A stretch of DNA of 64,000 nucleotides from Oscillospiraceae bacterium (GCA_015068645.1 SVKD01000009.1:38140-102139), one strand, 5' to 3'; numbered from the stretch's first letter, positions 8,133-17,366 are shown. Translations and numbers: made by a program. Notes: a model not told the origin generated them from the sequence alone.

Positions 8133-10487
8133 TTACATTCCCTCATTTAATTTCATTTCGTAATACTGTTCTTTGGTAATTAACACCTGTCTGGGTTTGC
8201 TGCCCTCAGAGGGACCAACAATGCCTCGTTCTTCCATCTGGTCCACAATTCTTGCAGCTCTGGAATAGCCAAGTTTAAACCGACGCTGTAATTTGGACAC
8301 AGATGCTTCCCCAAGTTCTACCACAAATTCGATACAGTCCGGCAACATTTGGTCTGCATCTCCTGCATCGGAAGTGGCGGAAGGACCGTCTTTGGCACCT
8401 GCAGTTTCAATATGAGAAATTACATCGTCATCGTAATTTGCTTCTGTATTCTGTTTTAAGAAATCCACAATCTGTTCCACTTCTTTATCGGTGATCAGAG
8501 CTCCCTGCACACGAATGGGTTTAGATTCGCCAATGGGTGCATAAAGCATATCCCCTTTCCCCAGAAGTTTTTCCGCACCGCCCATATCCAGAATGGTTCT
8601 GGAGTCAATCTGAGAAGACACGGCAAATGCAATACGAGAAGGCATATTTGCTTTAATCAGACCGGTGATAACATCAACAGAGGGACGCTGAGTTGCAATA
8701 ATTAAATGCATACCTGCTGCTCTGGCAAGCTGCGCCAGACGGCAGATATATTCTTCCACTTCTTTTGGGGATGCCATCATCAAATCGGCAAGCTCGTCCA
8801 CGATGATGACGATTTTAGGCAACGGATTTTCGCCGTTTGCAACCTGATGCTCATTGTAGCTATCCAAATCACGAACATTGGCTTTTTCAAACAGATTATA
8901 ACGGTTGAGCATTTCCATAACTGCCCAGTTTAAGGCACCTGCCGCTTTTCTGGGGTCAGTTACCACAGGAATCAAAAGATGTGGAATCCCGTTATAAACA
9001 GATAATTCCACCACTTTGGGGTCAATCATAATCATTTTTACTTCTTCCGGACTTGCTTTATACAAGATAGAAGTAATCAAAGAGTTAATGCACACACTCT
9101 TACCGGAACCGGTAGCCCCTGCAATCAGACAATGGGGCATTTTGGCAATATCCCCAACCACGGTAGTACCTGCAATGTCTTTCCCAACTGCAAAAGATAC
9201 CTTGGATTTATGCTCCATAAATTCACTGGAGGCTATGACATCACGCACAAATACAGGCATAACCTTCTGATTGGCAATTTCCACCCCGATTACGGTTTTC
9301 CCGGGAACAGGAGCAATACGAATTCCTTTTGCCGCCATACGAAGTGCAATATCATCGCTAAGACCCATAATTTTAGAAATCTTTACCCCAACCTGAGGAC
9401 GGATTTCATATCGGGTAACAGAAGGACCTTCCTGAACGCTTACCACTTCTGCCTCCACGCCAAATTCCCGCAGTGTGGTAACCAAACGAATTGCATTTTC
9501 ATTCAATTCTTCTTTGGTTAAACCGGTGGGGCGATTGATTCCTTTATTCAGAAAATCAATAGAAGGATATATATATTCCTTCACCTCTTGCTCTTTTGCT
9601 TCATTCAATTCCTGGGCTACACTTGCAATTTCCTGATTGGAAAGCGCAGGTTTTTTATTGGGTTCCGATTGTGCAGAAGTTGCAGACATCAACTCAGGAT
9701 CTTTCAGATCATCTTCGGGCGTCGCAAATTTTTCGATGATCACATCTGCATTTTCGGCAATGTCCATCGTGATATCAACATCCAGGGTGTTTCTCTTAAT
9801 TTCTTCCCGAATCACTTCATCAGATCGAACTTTATCGGTTTCCACACCGGGTACACGGAATATTTTGGAAGTTTTTTTCTGCAAAAATGTTTTGCGGAAC
9901 CATTCTGTAAACTTCCCGAATACGGTACCGATAATTTCATTGAACATCACAAATAATCCGCCTAAAAGAACAAGCACTACAAACACTTTGTCTGCCCATC
10001 CCAATAAACCGGTTACGATGCTGCCCAGATAAGAGCCTAACAAGCCGCCGTTATTTCCAAGCTGAGCTTCTTGCATAATGGTTCCCCAGGCCTTTAATGA
10101 TAAGTCTGCCACTTCACAGTCATGCAACACGTGACCTGCCATTGCAATCACGGGCATCATTACAAATGCAGTGATAATTTTTCCACGGGATTCTCCGGTT
10201 TTGATGTAGATCAGATTCATAATCATAATATACACCAAAAGAATCGGCACATAATATACTCCGTCGCCAACAAACGCACAAAGGAGCCACTTTACAAGAG
10301 AACCCAATCCCCCTGCGGAAGAACTGAATACACTAAAAAACAAATATACAATCAAAGCGAAACCGCCCACGACTTTCAGAAAAAAAGAAACCCTGGGATC
10401 CAACTTCAACTGAGCGGATTTCTTTTTGGAAGCAGTACGGGATTTTCGTCTTGCCGGAGTTGATTTTTTTCTTTTCTTCGTTGCCAT
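8133..10487 (-). CDS. ftsK: DNA translocase FtsK/SpoIIIE
   Basis: The 784-residue protein has a Lys/Arg-rich N-terminus (1-28), about four membrane helices (35-190), an acidic linker, the RecA-like motor with Walker A GATGSGKS (457-464) and Walker B IVIIVDELADLMM, and a C-terminal gamma winged helix (LQRRFKLGYSRAARIVDQMEERGIVGPS) that reads polar DNA motifs. It pumps chromosomal DNA through the closing septum in division and, in spore formers, into the forespore (SpoIIIE role). The ATG at 10485-10487 is kept because it gives the usual basic start. It is followed by the methionine synthase genes. Confidence 0.95.
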   Translation of the reverse strand: MATKKRKKSTPARRKSRTASKKKSAQLKLDPRVSFFLKVVGGFALIVYLFFSVFSSSAGGLGSLVKWLLCAFVGDGVYYVPILLVYIMIMNLIYIKTGESRGKIITAFVMMPVIAMAGHVLHDCEVADLSLKAWGTIMQEAQLGNNGGLLGSYLGSIVTGLLGWADKVFVVLVLLGGLFVMFNEIIGTVFGKFTEWFRKTFLQKKTSKIFRVPGVETDKVRSDEVIREEIKRNTLDVDITMDIAENADVIIEKFATPEDDLKDPELMSATSAQSEPNKKPALSNQEIASVAQELNEAKEQEVKEYIYPSIDFLNKGINRPTGLTKEELNENAIRLVTTLREFGVEAEVVSVQEGPSVTRYEIRPQVGVKISKIMGLSDDIALRMAAKGIRIAPVPGKTVIGVEIANQKVMPVFVRDVIASSEFMEHKSKVSFAVGKDIAGTTVVGDIAKMPHCLIAGATGSGKSVCINSLITSILYKASPEEVKMIMIDPKVVELSVYNGIPHLLIPVVTDPRKAAGALNWAVMEMLNRYNLFEKANVRDLDSYNEHQVANGENPLPKIVIIVDELADLMMASPKEVEEYICRLAQLARAAGMHLIIATQRPSVDVITGLIKANMPSRIAFAVSSQIDSRTILDMGGAEKLLGKGDMLYAPIGESKPIRVQGALITDKEVEQIVDFLKQNTEANYDDDVISHIETAGAKDGPSATSDAGDADQMLPDCIEFVVELGEASVSKLQRRFKLGYSRAARIVDQMEERGIVGPSEGSKPRQVLITKEQYYEMKLNEGM

Positions 10488-10502
10488 GAAATAAAATCCT
10501 TT

Positions 10503-11444
10503 CTATCCTCTAAGTTGTATCATCGTAATAAACACGCCTAAAATCAAACAATAAATGCCAAAGCGCTTACACCAGTTTCTGCGCACCGCTTTTCGCATAA
10601 CGCCAATAAAAAACACGCCGCTGGCAAAGGCTGCTATCATTCCCAAAAGATAGGGAATCCAATTAATCACAATCCCATCTCGAATCACGGTAACCGTTTG
10701 CATCAGAATTTTCACGGTTAAAACAGGAATGGTAGCTAAAAATGCATATTTTACAGTGAAATCTCTGCGAAAGCCCGCTAAAAGACCACCCATAACCGTT
10801 AAAGAGCAGCGGGAAATTCCCGGAATCACGGATGCCAACTGAAAAGCACCCACTACCGCTCCTTTTTTCAACACATCTTTAGGACCGTCTGCCTCTAAAG
10901 ATGACAAAATCGCTGAACGTTTTTCTTCCTTGGACTCTGCTTCTACCACAACCGTCTCACCGCTATCCGCTTGATTTACCGATTTTCTTCGTCTTCCGGT
11001 TCCGATGGAATCAATGAACAGATTACAAATCCCCGTCACCATCAGCGTAAAGGCTATGACGCTGAGCTTGGAAAAATTCATTTCCATATAATCCATCAAG
11101 AACACTGCAGGTACCAAAAATGATGTGGTTACCACCAGCATATAAAGCAGTTGACGATACGGCCTGTTGGTATGTATGGAAAAACGCTTGTGAATAATGT
11201 CTCCGATACACATCATAAACTCTCGCCCGATACGTTTGATATCCGAATAGAACACAAATATGATGGCAGCAAGCGTACCAAGGCGCAGCATAATATCAAA
11301 ACTCAGTGTAGGTGAAAAAAGCTCCGCTCCAAACACTGTTTGATTATAATTTTGTATCATCGCAAGATGGCCGCCGCCGGAAATCGGTAAAAACTCCGTT
11401 GCCCCTTGGATGATACCGAAAAACAGGGCTATTATAAGCTCCAT
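10503..11444 (-). CDS. uppP: Undecaprenyl-diphosphate phosphatase (UppP/BacA), divergent form
   Basis: The 313-residue membrane protein starts with the UppP signature FFGIIQGATEFLPISGGGHL (Glu17) and has the second motif as PGISRCSLTVMGG (208-220). It recycles the C55 lipid carrier of cell-wall synthesis. Two features are odd: the usual SSxGHL and PGxSRSxxT motifs read GGGHL and SRCSLT, and there is an extra charged loop of about 45 residues (147-192) before the second motif, making the protein longer than the usual 265-280. It lies between ftsK and thyX on the same strand. The family call is solid; the activity is likely but the Ser-to-Cys change deserves a check. Confidence 0.85.
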   Translation of the reverse strand: MELIIALFFGIIQGATEFLPISGGGHLAMIQNYNQTVFGAELFSPTLSFDIMLRLGTLAAIIFVFYSDIKRIGREFMMCIGDIIHKRFSIHTNRPYRQLLYMLVVTTSFLVPAVFLMDYMEMNFSKLSVIAFTLMVTGICNLFIDSIGTGRRRKSVNQADSGETVVVEAESKEEKRSAILSSLEADGPKDVLKKGAVVGAFQLASVIPGISRCSLTVMGGLLAGFRRDFTVKYAFLATIPVLTVKILMQTVTVIRDGIVINWIPYLLGMIAAFASGVFFIGVMRKAVRRNWCKRFGIYCLILGVFITMIQLRG

Positions 11445-11459
11445 AAATCGTTCTCCTTT

Positions 11460-12194
11460 TTACTTTACCAGATAACGCTCTTGCATCTCTTTGCGTTTAC
11501 CGCAACTCATACTGCCTTCCGGACAAACACCATTCACACATTTGGGTCCGGCGTGAGAGAAAATCACAGGAGCTACTTCACGAACTTTCCATAAAATAGC
11601 ATCAGCCAATGCCTGAATTTCCCACTGCGCACGGTTACAACAACGATGCTGAAAGAAATTGAGTAAGCTTCTTGCGTTAAAGGTCATAACAAGTTTGGTT
11701 TCACAAGCATTGGGAAGCACAAAACGAGCATCTTCAATGGCTTTTTTCTTCGCCGCTTTTTCATCCATTGTGGCAACGTGTTTCTGATATAACACATCAG
11801 TCAGTTTTTCGTATGCTTCGCCGATTTGTGCCATTGTTTTATCATAGAGCGCCTTTGCAGCGGGATCTTCAGCAATCTCGGGCGGCGTGATATATTCATA
11901 GTTTGCTTCCTCTACATACCGCTGAGATTTTACGCTGTAAGATGCCATTCTGTGACGGGTCAGCTGAGCCAGCAACGAACGGCTTACGCCTTCCACTGCA
12001 AAGGTAAATGTGATATGTTCTAAAGGACTCTCGTGTCCTAAAGCGGTTAAATGTTCTAAAAATTTGGTGGTTTTTTCTTCATCCAGTTTATCTAAAATAT
12101 TTTCAGCACCACTGTTGGAATAACACATTTTAGCAGCAGCAGCCACCACTTTTTCAGGATTGGGCGTGTGAGAAATTAAAATGACTTTTAACAT
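11460..12194 (-). CDS. thyX: FAD-dependent thymidylate synthase ThyX
   Basis: The 244-residue protein carries the ThyX motif RHRMASYSVKSQR at residues 80-92 and a Cys-rich tail (PKCVNGVCPEGSMSC) seen in clostridial members. ThyX makes dTMP from dUMP using methylene-THF as carbon donor and reduced FAD, so unlike ThyA it does not produce dihydrofolate. It starts 4 nt after the stop of the upstream TagA-type gene and precedes uppP, suggesting one transcript. Confidence 0.95.
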   Translation of the reverse strand: MLKVILISHTPNPEKVVAAAAKMCYSNSGAENILDKLDEEKTTKFLEHLTALGHESPLEHITFTFAVEGVSRSLLAQLTRHRMASYSVKSQRYVEEANYEYITPPEIAEDPAAKALYDKTMAQIGEAYEKLTDVLYQKHVATMDEKAAKKKAIEDARFVLPNACETKLVMTFNARSLLNFFQHRCCNRAQWEIQALADAILWKVREVAPVIFSHAGPKCVNGVCPEGSMSCGKRKEMQERYLVK

Positions 12195-12198
12195 ATGT

Positions 12199-12954
12199 TT
12201 ACGCTCCTTTTCGTTTGTTTTGTTTGATAAGACGTTTGCGTCTCCTCTTTTCTAAAATGATTTGCCATAAAAATCTGGGTAATGCCAACATTCTGACAAA
12301 ACGACTGGGTTGTTTGCACAAACGGTAAAACCATTCCAGATGCAATTTAATGAAAATATCCGGTGCACGTTTTACCACACCTGCAAACACATCCATACTG
12401 CCGCCGATACCTAAGAAAGTTGTGCCGGAAAACAAATGCTTATTCTCATAAATCCATTCTTCCTGCTTTCTGGCACCCAGACAAACAAAAACCACCTGGG
12501 GATTTGCCCGGGCAATTTTTTCGCCCACCGGTTCTTTAAAATAACCGTTCTGGGTTCCCACAATTTGAATCCCCGGATATTTTTTTAAAATATTGTCTTT
12601 GGCAAGAGCGCAGACCTCTTCACGGGATCCAAACAGATAAAGCCGGATTCCCTCTTTGGCACCTTCTTCCAAAAGCTGACAAGCAATATCATACCCGGCG
12701 GCACGTTCCTTTAAAGGTGTGCCCAACATTTTGGCTCCCTTCACCACGCCGATGCCGTCCGCAGTTAAAATGTCGGCAGAATTTAAAAGGTTCATCAAAT
12801 TTTCATCTTTTCTGAACTGCTCAATAATTTCAGAATTCGGGGTATACACCACGGTGTTTTCTCCATTTTTGATGCGAGAAATAATTTCTGAAACAATTTC
12901 CGAAATGGTAGCATTGGAAATTTGCGCGCCAAGCACATCCACTTTTTCAAACAC
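12199..12954 (-). CDS. WecG/TagA/CpsF family glycosyltransferase
   Basis: The 251-residue GT26-family protein has the conserved TPNSEI and ADILTADGIGVV segments near residues 38-72 and the CLGARKQEEW plus GIGGSMDVFAG stretches further on. Family members add N-acetylmannosamine to lipid-linked sugars (TagA, teichoic acid) or ManNAcA (WecG); the exact sugar cannot be read here. A basic C-terminal tail (RRRKRLIKQNKRKGA) suits membrane association. The start is GTG (12952-12954) with AGGAGGG upstream on the complement. It is the first gene of a unit with thyX and uppP. Confidence 0.88.
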   Translation of the reverse strand: MFEKVDVLGAQISNATISEIVSEIISRIKNGENTVVYTPNSEIIEQFRKDENLMNLLNSADILTADGIGVVKGAKMLGTPLKERAAGYDIACQLLEEGAKEGIRLYLFGSREEVCALAKDNILKKYPGIQIVGTQNGYFKEPVGEKIARANPQVVFVCLGARKQEEWIYENKHLFSGTTFLGIGGSMDVFAGVVKRAPDIFIKLHLEWFYRLCKQPSRFVRMLALPRFLWQIILEKRRRKRLIKQNKRKGA

Positions 12955-12995
12955 GGTGCACCCTCCTTAGTTTGGTTCATAAAATATCAGTATAT

Positions 12996-13024
12996 ATTAT
13001 ATCATTATATTAAGAAAAAAGCAA
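12996..13024 (-). promoter_or_regulatory. Sigma-A promoter of the tagA-thyX-uppP unit
   Basis: On the minus strand TTGCTT (13019-13024), a 17-nt spacer and TATAAT (12996-13001) lie about 40 nt before the GTG start. Confidence 0.6.
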
Positions 13025-13081
13025 CCTTTATTTCTAAATTTTACAAAAAGACCTGATTCCTATCAATTCTCTGTATTTTTC

Positions 13082-13110
13082 TTGACTATTCGCAGTATTT
13101 TGCTCATAAT
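13082..13110 (+). promoter_or_regulatory. Sigma-A promoter of the amidase-holin pair
   Basis: TTGACT (13082-13087), a 17-nt spacer and CATAAT (13105-13110) lie about 55 nt before the amidase start. Confidence 0.6.
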
Positions 13111-13164
13111 AACACGGGACAAATAAAAGGTCGCTTTTTCTTACGATTGAAGGAGGTGTTATAT

Positions 13165-13854
13165 GTGAAAATTTGTATTGACGCAGGTCACAATCATTCC
13201 GGCTGGGATACAGGTGCTCAAGCGAACGGTCTAAGAGAACAAGACATCACTTATCGGATTGCTGTGTTACTTCAACAAAAACTGCAATCTAATGGGATTC
13301 AAACCGTGATGACCAGAAAAAGTGAAACCGAGAATCTGGGCAATTCTGTCAACAGCAGTTTAAAAAAACGAGCTGAAATTCCCAACAATGAAACCTGTGA
13401 TTATTTTATTTCAATTCACTGCAACGCAGGCGGCGGAACAGGCACAGAGGTTCTGGTTGTTCAAAAAGGAGGGCAGGCAGAGCAACTGGCATCAGCCGTC
13501 CTGCAATCATTAACAAAGGACTTATCCTTACGCTCTCGAGGTGTGAAGGAAGCTAATCTGCTGGTACTCAGAGAAACCGTCTGCCCTGCCATTTTAGTGG
13601 AAACTGCTTTTTTGGATGACCCCACAGATGCCGCTCTGTTGAGAAATAATCCGGAAATATTTGCCTCGGCAATTTCAAAGGGCGTGCTAAAACATCTTAA
13701 TATCACTCCAACAGATGAATTATCTACTCTCAAAGAATTGCTTTCCGACAAATGGGGGTTAGACAATTCTGCTGCTGTATTCACATTGTTGGATCAGCAC
13801 CCCTACCGCAAAGACCTATACAAAAAACTTCTGAAAAGTTACGAAAAGGAGTAA
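13165..13854 (+). CDS. N-acetylmuramoyl-L-alanine amidase (Amidase_3), endolysin-like
   Basis: The 229-residue protein has an Amidase_3 zinc hydrolase domain: CIDAGHN, the glutamate in REQDITYRIA, FISIHCNAGG and the catalytic glutamate in LVETAFLDDP. It cleaves the bond between MurNAc and the peptide stem. The GTG at 13165 is chosen because AGGAGGTG (13151-13158) lies 6 nt upstream; an in-frame TTG at 13147 would sit ahead of that site. There is no signal peptide. A C-terminal helical extension of about 45 residues is not part of the catalytic domain and may bind wall. With the holin-like gene 3 nt downstream it looks like a phage or phage-derived lysis pair. Confidence 0.88.
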   Translation: MKICIDAGHNHSGWDTGAQANGLREQDITYRIAVLLQQKLQSNGIQTVMTRKSETENLGNSVNSSLKKRAEIPNNETCDYFISIHCNAGGGTGTEVLVVQKGGQAEQLASAVLQSLTKDLSLRSRGVKEANLLVLRETVCPAILVETAFLDDPTDAALLRNNPEIFASAISKGVLKHLNITPTDELSTLKELLSDKWGLDNSAAVFTLLDQHPYRKDLYKKLLKSYEKE

Positions 13855-13857
13855 GCC

Positions 13858-14076
13858 GTGGATTTACAAGCACTTTTGGAGCTTGTGATGGGGCAAGGCG
13901 TATTTGCCGCGCTTTTTATCTGGTTATTTTTTACCTATCAAAAGGAATCCAGAGAACGAGAAGAAAGGCTAATGTCGATTGTTGATAGTCAGGCTGAAAA
14001 GCTGGAGAAAATTTCAACCACATTAGAAAAGATTTCTCAGGATATCCAATCTGTCACCAAAGCACAAGATTCCTAA
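13858..14076 (+). CDS. BhlA/UviB-type holin-like membrane peptide
   Basis: The 72-residue peptide has one N-terminal membrane segment (about residues 9-26, GQGVFAALFIWLFFTYQ) followed by a charged amphipathic coiled-coil tail (KESREREERLMSIVDSQ and onward). This is the layout of BhlA and UviB proteins, holin-like peptides of Bacillus and Clostridium phages and bacteriocin loci. The start is GTG 3 nt after the amidase stop, with AAAGGAG in the end of the amidase gene. The pairing with an amidase that lacks a signal peptide supports a release role. Confidence 0.75.
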   Translation: MDLQALLELVMGQGVFAALFIWLFFTYQKESREREERLMSIVDSQAEKLEKISTTLEKISQDIQSVTKAQDS

Positions 14077-14080
14077 GAAA

Positions 14081-14117
14081 AAAAGGCATGTCCCAAAATT
14101 ATGGGGCATGTCTTTTT
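14081..14117 (+). terminator. Terminator of the amidase-holin pair
   Basis: GGCATGTCCCAA (14085-14096) pairs, with a few G-T wobbles, with ATGGGGCATGTC (14101-14112) and is followed by TTTTT. Confidence 0.75.
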
Positions 14118-14122
14118 CTATA

Positions 14123-14150
14123 TTGACATTTCTTGGTTATATGATATAAT
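14123..14150 (+). promoter_or_regulatory. Strong sigma-A promoter of the lipoprotein gene
   Basis: Consensus TTGACA (14123-14128) and TATAAT (14145-14150) are separated by 16 nt, 63 nt before the ATG at 14213. Confidence 0.75.
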
Positions 14151-14212
14151 ATAAATAAGCGGTTAACACCGTGATAAATCCGACAAAAATTTCAGAAAGG
14201 CAGGTATTTCCT

Positions 14213-15901
14213 ATGACAAAAAGATTTGTTGCGTTAATCCTTTCCATGATTTGCATTCTGTTATTCACCGGATGCTCTTCTGAGGAGTTATCCCTGATGG
14301 CTGCATTACAAAAAGATGTACAGATGACTTCTGTCAAAACTAAAGAGCTGCTGTCGGGTAACATGAAGATTACCCTTCCCTCTCAAATTCAAGAAGAAAT
14401 GGATGTCAATCTGCAAAGTATTTTGAATATGCTCTCCTCTTTTCGCTTAGAAGCTACCACCGAACAAATGATTCAGGGAGAAGCAGCTACTACCAAAGCA
14501 CAGTATTCCATCCTTTCAGACGATATGAATTTCTCAGGTGAAATTTATGCATCTGTAAAAGACGGTCAAACCAAAACCATTTTTAAAATTCCCACCCTGT
14601 TTAAAGCAATGTTACCCCATCAGTACGAAGATGCTACTTATTGCACCGTAGATACTGCTGATATCGCTCAATTAGCCGAAAAAGAAGAAGAATTTGCTCG
14701 TCTAAACGCTCAATACTTTGAGAAGGAATTTGTTGCACCAGACTATACGCCCAACTATAACTTTAACACCTCAATTGCCGATGCATTGCAATTAAACGAC
14801 AATATGTTCAATTGTTTGAAGGGATACGCTGCTTATATGAGCGATGCTCCCCAATTGGTGACCAAATCTAACAACACATATTCTTTGGTAATATCTGATC
14901 AGGATTTCAAAGCACTCCTACGCTCCGCTGTGATGACCTATTTTGATAGCCCTGAAGCCAGAGATGAAATTGCAAAGCTCTGGAATGCCATCACCACTTA
15001 TTATACCACCATTTATCCAGAAGAAATTATGAAAGATATCCCGACATTACCCCAGCTTCCCGAGGACCCCGATGCAGTTTCTCAAATGAGATTAGGAGCA
15101 GAAATCATATTGACACTGCTTGATAATGTGCGTCTGATAGGAGAAGACGGTATCCGCGTGACCTTCACCGTAAATCCCCAAGGATATATCACCGAAATAA
15201 ACAGCGACATTCATTTGGACTTTGATATCAATGCCATTTCCAAACTTGCAGACGGTACTGCAGATTATGAAGAAGATTTTGCATTTGAAATCCGCCTGCA
15301 TTACAATCAGAAACGTGAAAGCATCAGTAGACTTCAGAATATTTCCTTCCCCAACCTAACGGAAGAAAACAATGTGTCCGTATACAAATGTATAGCTGAT
15401 TCTCTTCAGGATGAAATTGATTGGTTAGCAGAAAAAATTGAAAACGGTGAAACCTACAAGGATGAATATAGTGATTCCGTTGATGACGATATTATCCTGC
15501 CGGCACCTGACGGAAGTCTCAGCATCGTATACAAATCCGACTATAGCCGTGAACTACTTGATTTTGATAACACAGCTCCCATCTTAAACGAAAATGGAAC
15601 CATCTACGTTCCCTTAGAACCTTTGATGAACTGGTTAAGAACCAGCTATTTCTGGGATGAAGAAACCCAAATGATTGTTTTTTCCGACCCGGTAACAGAA
15701 AAATGGACTTATTACTATCCCGGAGACAACGTAATGTATAGTGATGATTATGCCATCACCCTTGCCGCTCCCACTCTGGTAAAAGACGGTCAGGATTACG
15801 TACCGCTCAGAGCTATGATTTCTGCTTTTTCCGATGATAAAGTGAGCTGGAATGCAGAAGAAAATGCAGTTTACATCAGCCCTTGGCACTACACCGAATA
15901 A
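14213..15901 (+). CDS. Lipoprotein with C-terminal copper amine oxidase N-like (stalk) domain
   Basis: The 562-residue protein starts at ATG 14213 (an upstream in-frame GTG at 14171 would bury the signal peptide). It has a lipoprotein signal ending in the lipobox LFTGC with Cys21 as the lipidated residue. The long middle part is not a family I recognise; it is rich in alternating beta-like segments with many acidic residues. The C-terminal 110 residues contain the paired YVPLEPLMNWL and YVPLRAMISAF motifs of the copper amine oxidase N-terminal (stalk) domain, common in surface proteins of Clostridia. It should be anchored to the outer face of the membrane. It has its own promoter and may read into mnmE. 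Confidence 0.8.
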   Translation: MTKRFVALILSMICILLFTGCSSEELSLMAALQKDVQMTSVKTKELLSGNMKITLPSQIQEEMDVNLQSILNMLSSFRLEATTEQMIQGEAATTKAQYSILSDDMNFSGEIYASVKDGQTKTIFKIPTLFKAMLPHQYEDATYCTVDTADIAQLAEKEEEFARLNAQYFEKEFVAPDYTPNYNFNTSIADALQLNDNMFNCLKGYAAYMSDAPQLVTKSNNTYSLVISDQDFKALLRSAVMTYFDSPEARDEIAKLWNAITTYYTTIYPEEIMKDIPTLPQLPEDPDAVSQMRLGAEIILTLLDNVRLIGEDGIRVTFTVNPQGYITEINSDIHLDFDINAISKLADGTADYEEDFAFEIRLHYNQKRESISRLQNISFPNLTEENNVSVYKCIADSLQDEIDWLAEKIENGETYKDEYSDSVDDDIILPAPDGSLSIVYKSDYSRELLDFDNTAPILNENGTIYVPLEPLMNWLRTSYFWDEETQMIVFSDPVTEKWTYYYPGDNVMYSDDYAITLAAPTLVKDGQDYVPLRAMISAFSDDKVSWNAEENAVYISPWHYTE

Positions 15902-15933
15902 CCGAACCGATACAAGAAAGGTCTAAACCATCT

Positions 15934-17280
15934 ATGTTTTATGATACCATTGCAGCTCCTGCAACCAAAAATATACAAAGTGCCGTATCCGTCATCCGTT
16001 TAAGCGGTGAAAATGCCGTGGCAATCGGAGATACTCTGTTTGGTGGAAAATTGTCAAAAGCTGCCGACAGAAGTTTGGTTTACGGCAAAATCCGTGACAA
16101 AGACGGCAACATTTTAGATGATTGTCTGGCGGTAAAAATGCTTGCACCCAAGTCCTACACAGGAGAAGATACCGTGGAGTTTTACTGTCACGGCGGGAAA
16201 ACCGTGACCGAATGTGTGATGAGAGAACTCTTAAAAAACGGCGCCCGTCTTGCTGAAAAAGGCGAATTCACCAAACGTGCCTTTTTGAACGGAAAAATGG
16301 ACCTGACCCAGGCAGAAGCAGTGATTGATGCTATTGGCGCCGAAACCAAGTCTGCACTCTTAATGGCACAGGAAAACTTAGATGGAAAACTTCGCCATAA
16401 AATTGACGGATTAAGAAGCCGCATTATGACGGAAATTATGCATATTTTGGCAGGAAACGATTTTCCCGATGAAACAGGCGGTAACCACAACGACGTGATT
16501 TTATCCCGTCTGGAAGTGATTTTAAAGGATATTTCTTCCCTGCTCACCAGCTACGATAAAGGGAAAATTTTAAAAGATGGTTTCACCGCCGCAATCTGCG
16601 GAAAGCCCAACGTGGGAAAATCGTCTCTTTTAAACGCCATTTTAGAAGAAGACCGCGCCATTGTTACCGATATTGAAGGCACCACCCGTGATGTCATCAC
16701 CGAGCGGATTGATATTGGCGGTTATATGATGAACATTGCTGACACCGCAGGGCTTCGTGAAAGCAGTGACATTGTGGAGCAGGCAGGAATTTTAAAATCC
16801 TACCAATATATTGAGCAGGTGGACTATATTCTCTATCTTCTGGATGCATCCAAAGAATTGGACGCTGAGGAAACAGAATATATCAAAAAACTACCCTCTC
16901 ATACGGTGGTGATTTATAATAAAACCGATTTGAATACTCCAAAAATTCCCGATGATTTCGGCAAAAAAGTATACTGCATCAGTGCTAAAAACAATGAGGG
17001 TATATCAGAACTGTTGGACGGCATCAAAGAAGATATCGAAGCAAGATTGGAACAATCAGAATCAGAAGAAACACTGTTCTCTGAACGTCATTATCAGGCA
17101 CTTTTAATGGCGGAAGAAAGTCTTACCAGAGCGATTTCCACCTTGAAAATGAACCTGGAAGCCGACATCTGTTCCATTGATCTGGAAGATGCCGCATCTT
17201 ACTTAGGCGAAATCACAGGTACCACCGTCAACGATGAGGTCATTGACAATATTTTTAAAAACTTCTGCATCGGAAAATAG
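15934..17280 (+). CDS. mnmE: MnmE, tRNA uridine-5-carboxymethylaminomethyl modification GTPase
   Basis: The 448-residue protein starts at ATG 15934 behind GAAAGG; the upstream in-frame extension to 15883 overlaps the lipoprotein gene and is not homologous. It has the N-terminal folate-binding domain (TIAAPATKNI, SVIRLSG), the helical domain, an inserted G domain with GKPNVGKS (223-230), DTAG and NKTD, and the conserved C-terminal CIGK. With MnmG it modifies the wobble uridine of several tRNAs using methylene-THF and glycine. MnmG is not in the window. The gap to the lipoprotein gene is only 32 nt. Confidence 0.97.
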   Translation: MFYDTIAAPATKNIQSAVSVIRLSGENAVAIGDTLFGGKLSKAADRSLVYGKIRDKDGNILDDCLAVKMLAPKSYTGEDTVEFYCHGGKTVTECVMRELLKNGARLAEKGEFTKRAFLNGKMDLTQAEAVIDAIGAETKSALLMAQENLDGKLRHKIDGLRSRIMTEIMHILAGNDFPDETGGNHNDVILSRLEVILKDISSLLTSYDKGKILKDGFTAAICGKPNVGKSSLLNAILEEDRAIVTDIEGTTRDVITERIDIGGYMMNIADTAGLRESSDIVEQAGILKSYQYIEQVDYILYLLDASKELDAEETEYIKKLPSHTVVIYNKTDLNTPKIPDDFGKKVYCISAKNNEGISELLDGIKEDIEARLEQSESEETLFSERHYQALLMAEESLTRAISTLKMNLEADICSIDLEDAASYLGEITGTTVNDEVIDNIFKNFCIGK

Positions 17281-17311
17281 TTTTTCGATACAAAAATATC
17301 AAAAAATACAT

Positions 17312-17366
17312 ATCACCGAAGTTGTCCTTCATAACATGAAATGAAAGGAACTTCGGTGATTTTTTT
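17312..17366 (+). terminator. Terminator-like hairpin abutting the spmA start codon
   Basis: ATCACCGAAGTT (17312-17323) is complementary to AACTTCGGTGAT (17349-17360), followed at once by six T residues (17361-17366) and then the spmA ATG at 17367. The inner flanks (GTCCTTCAT and ATGAAAGGAAC) can extend the stem with bulges. The only purine-rich ribosome site for spmA, AAAGGAA (17345-17350), lies inside this structure, so it either ends mnmE transcription or controls spmA. Confidence 0.65.
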
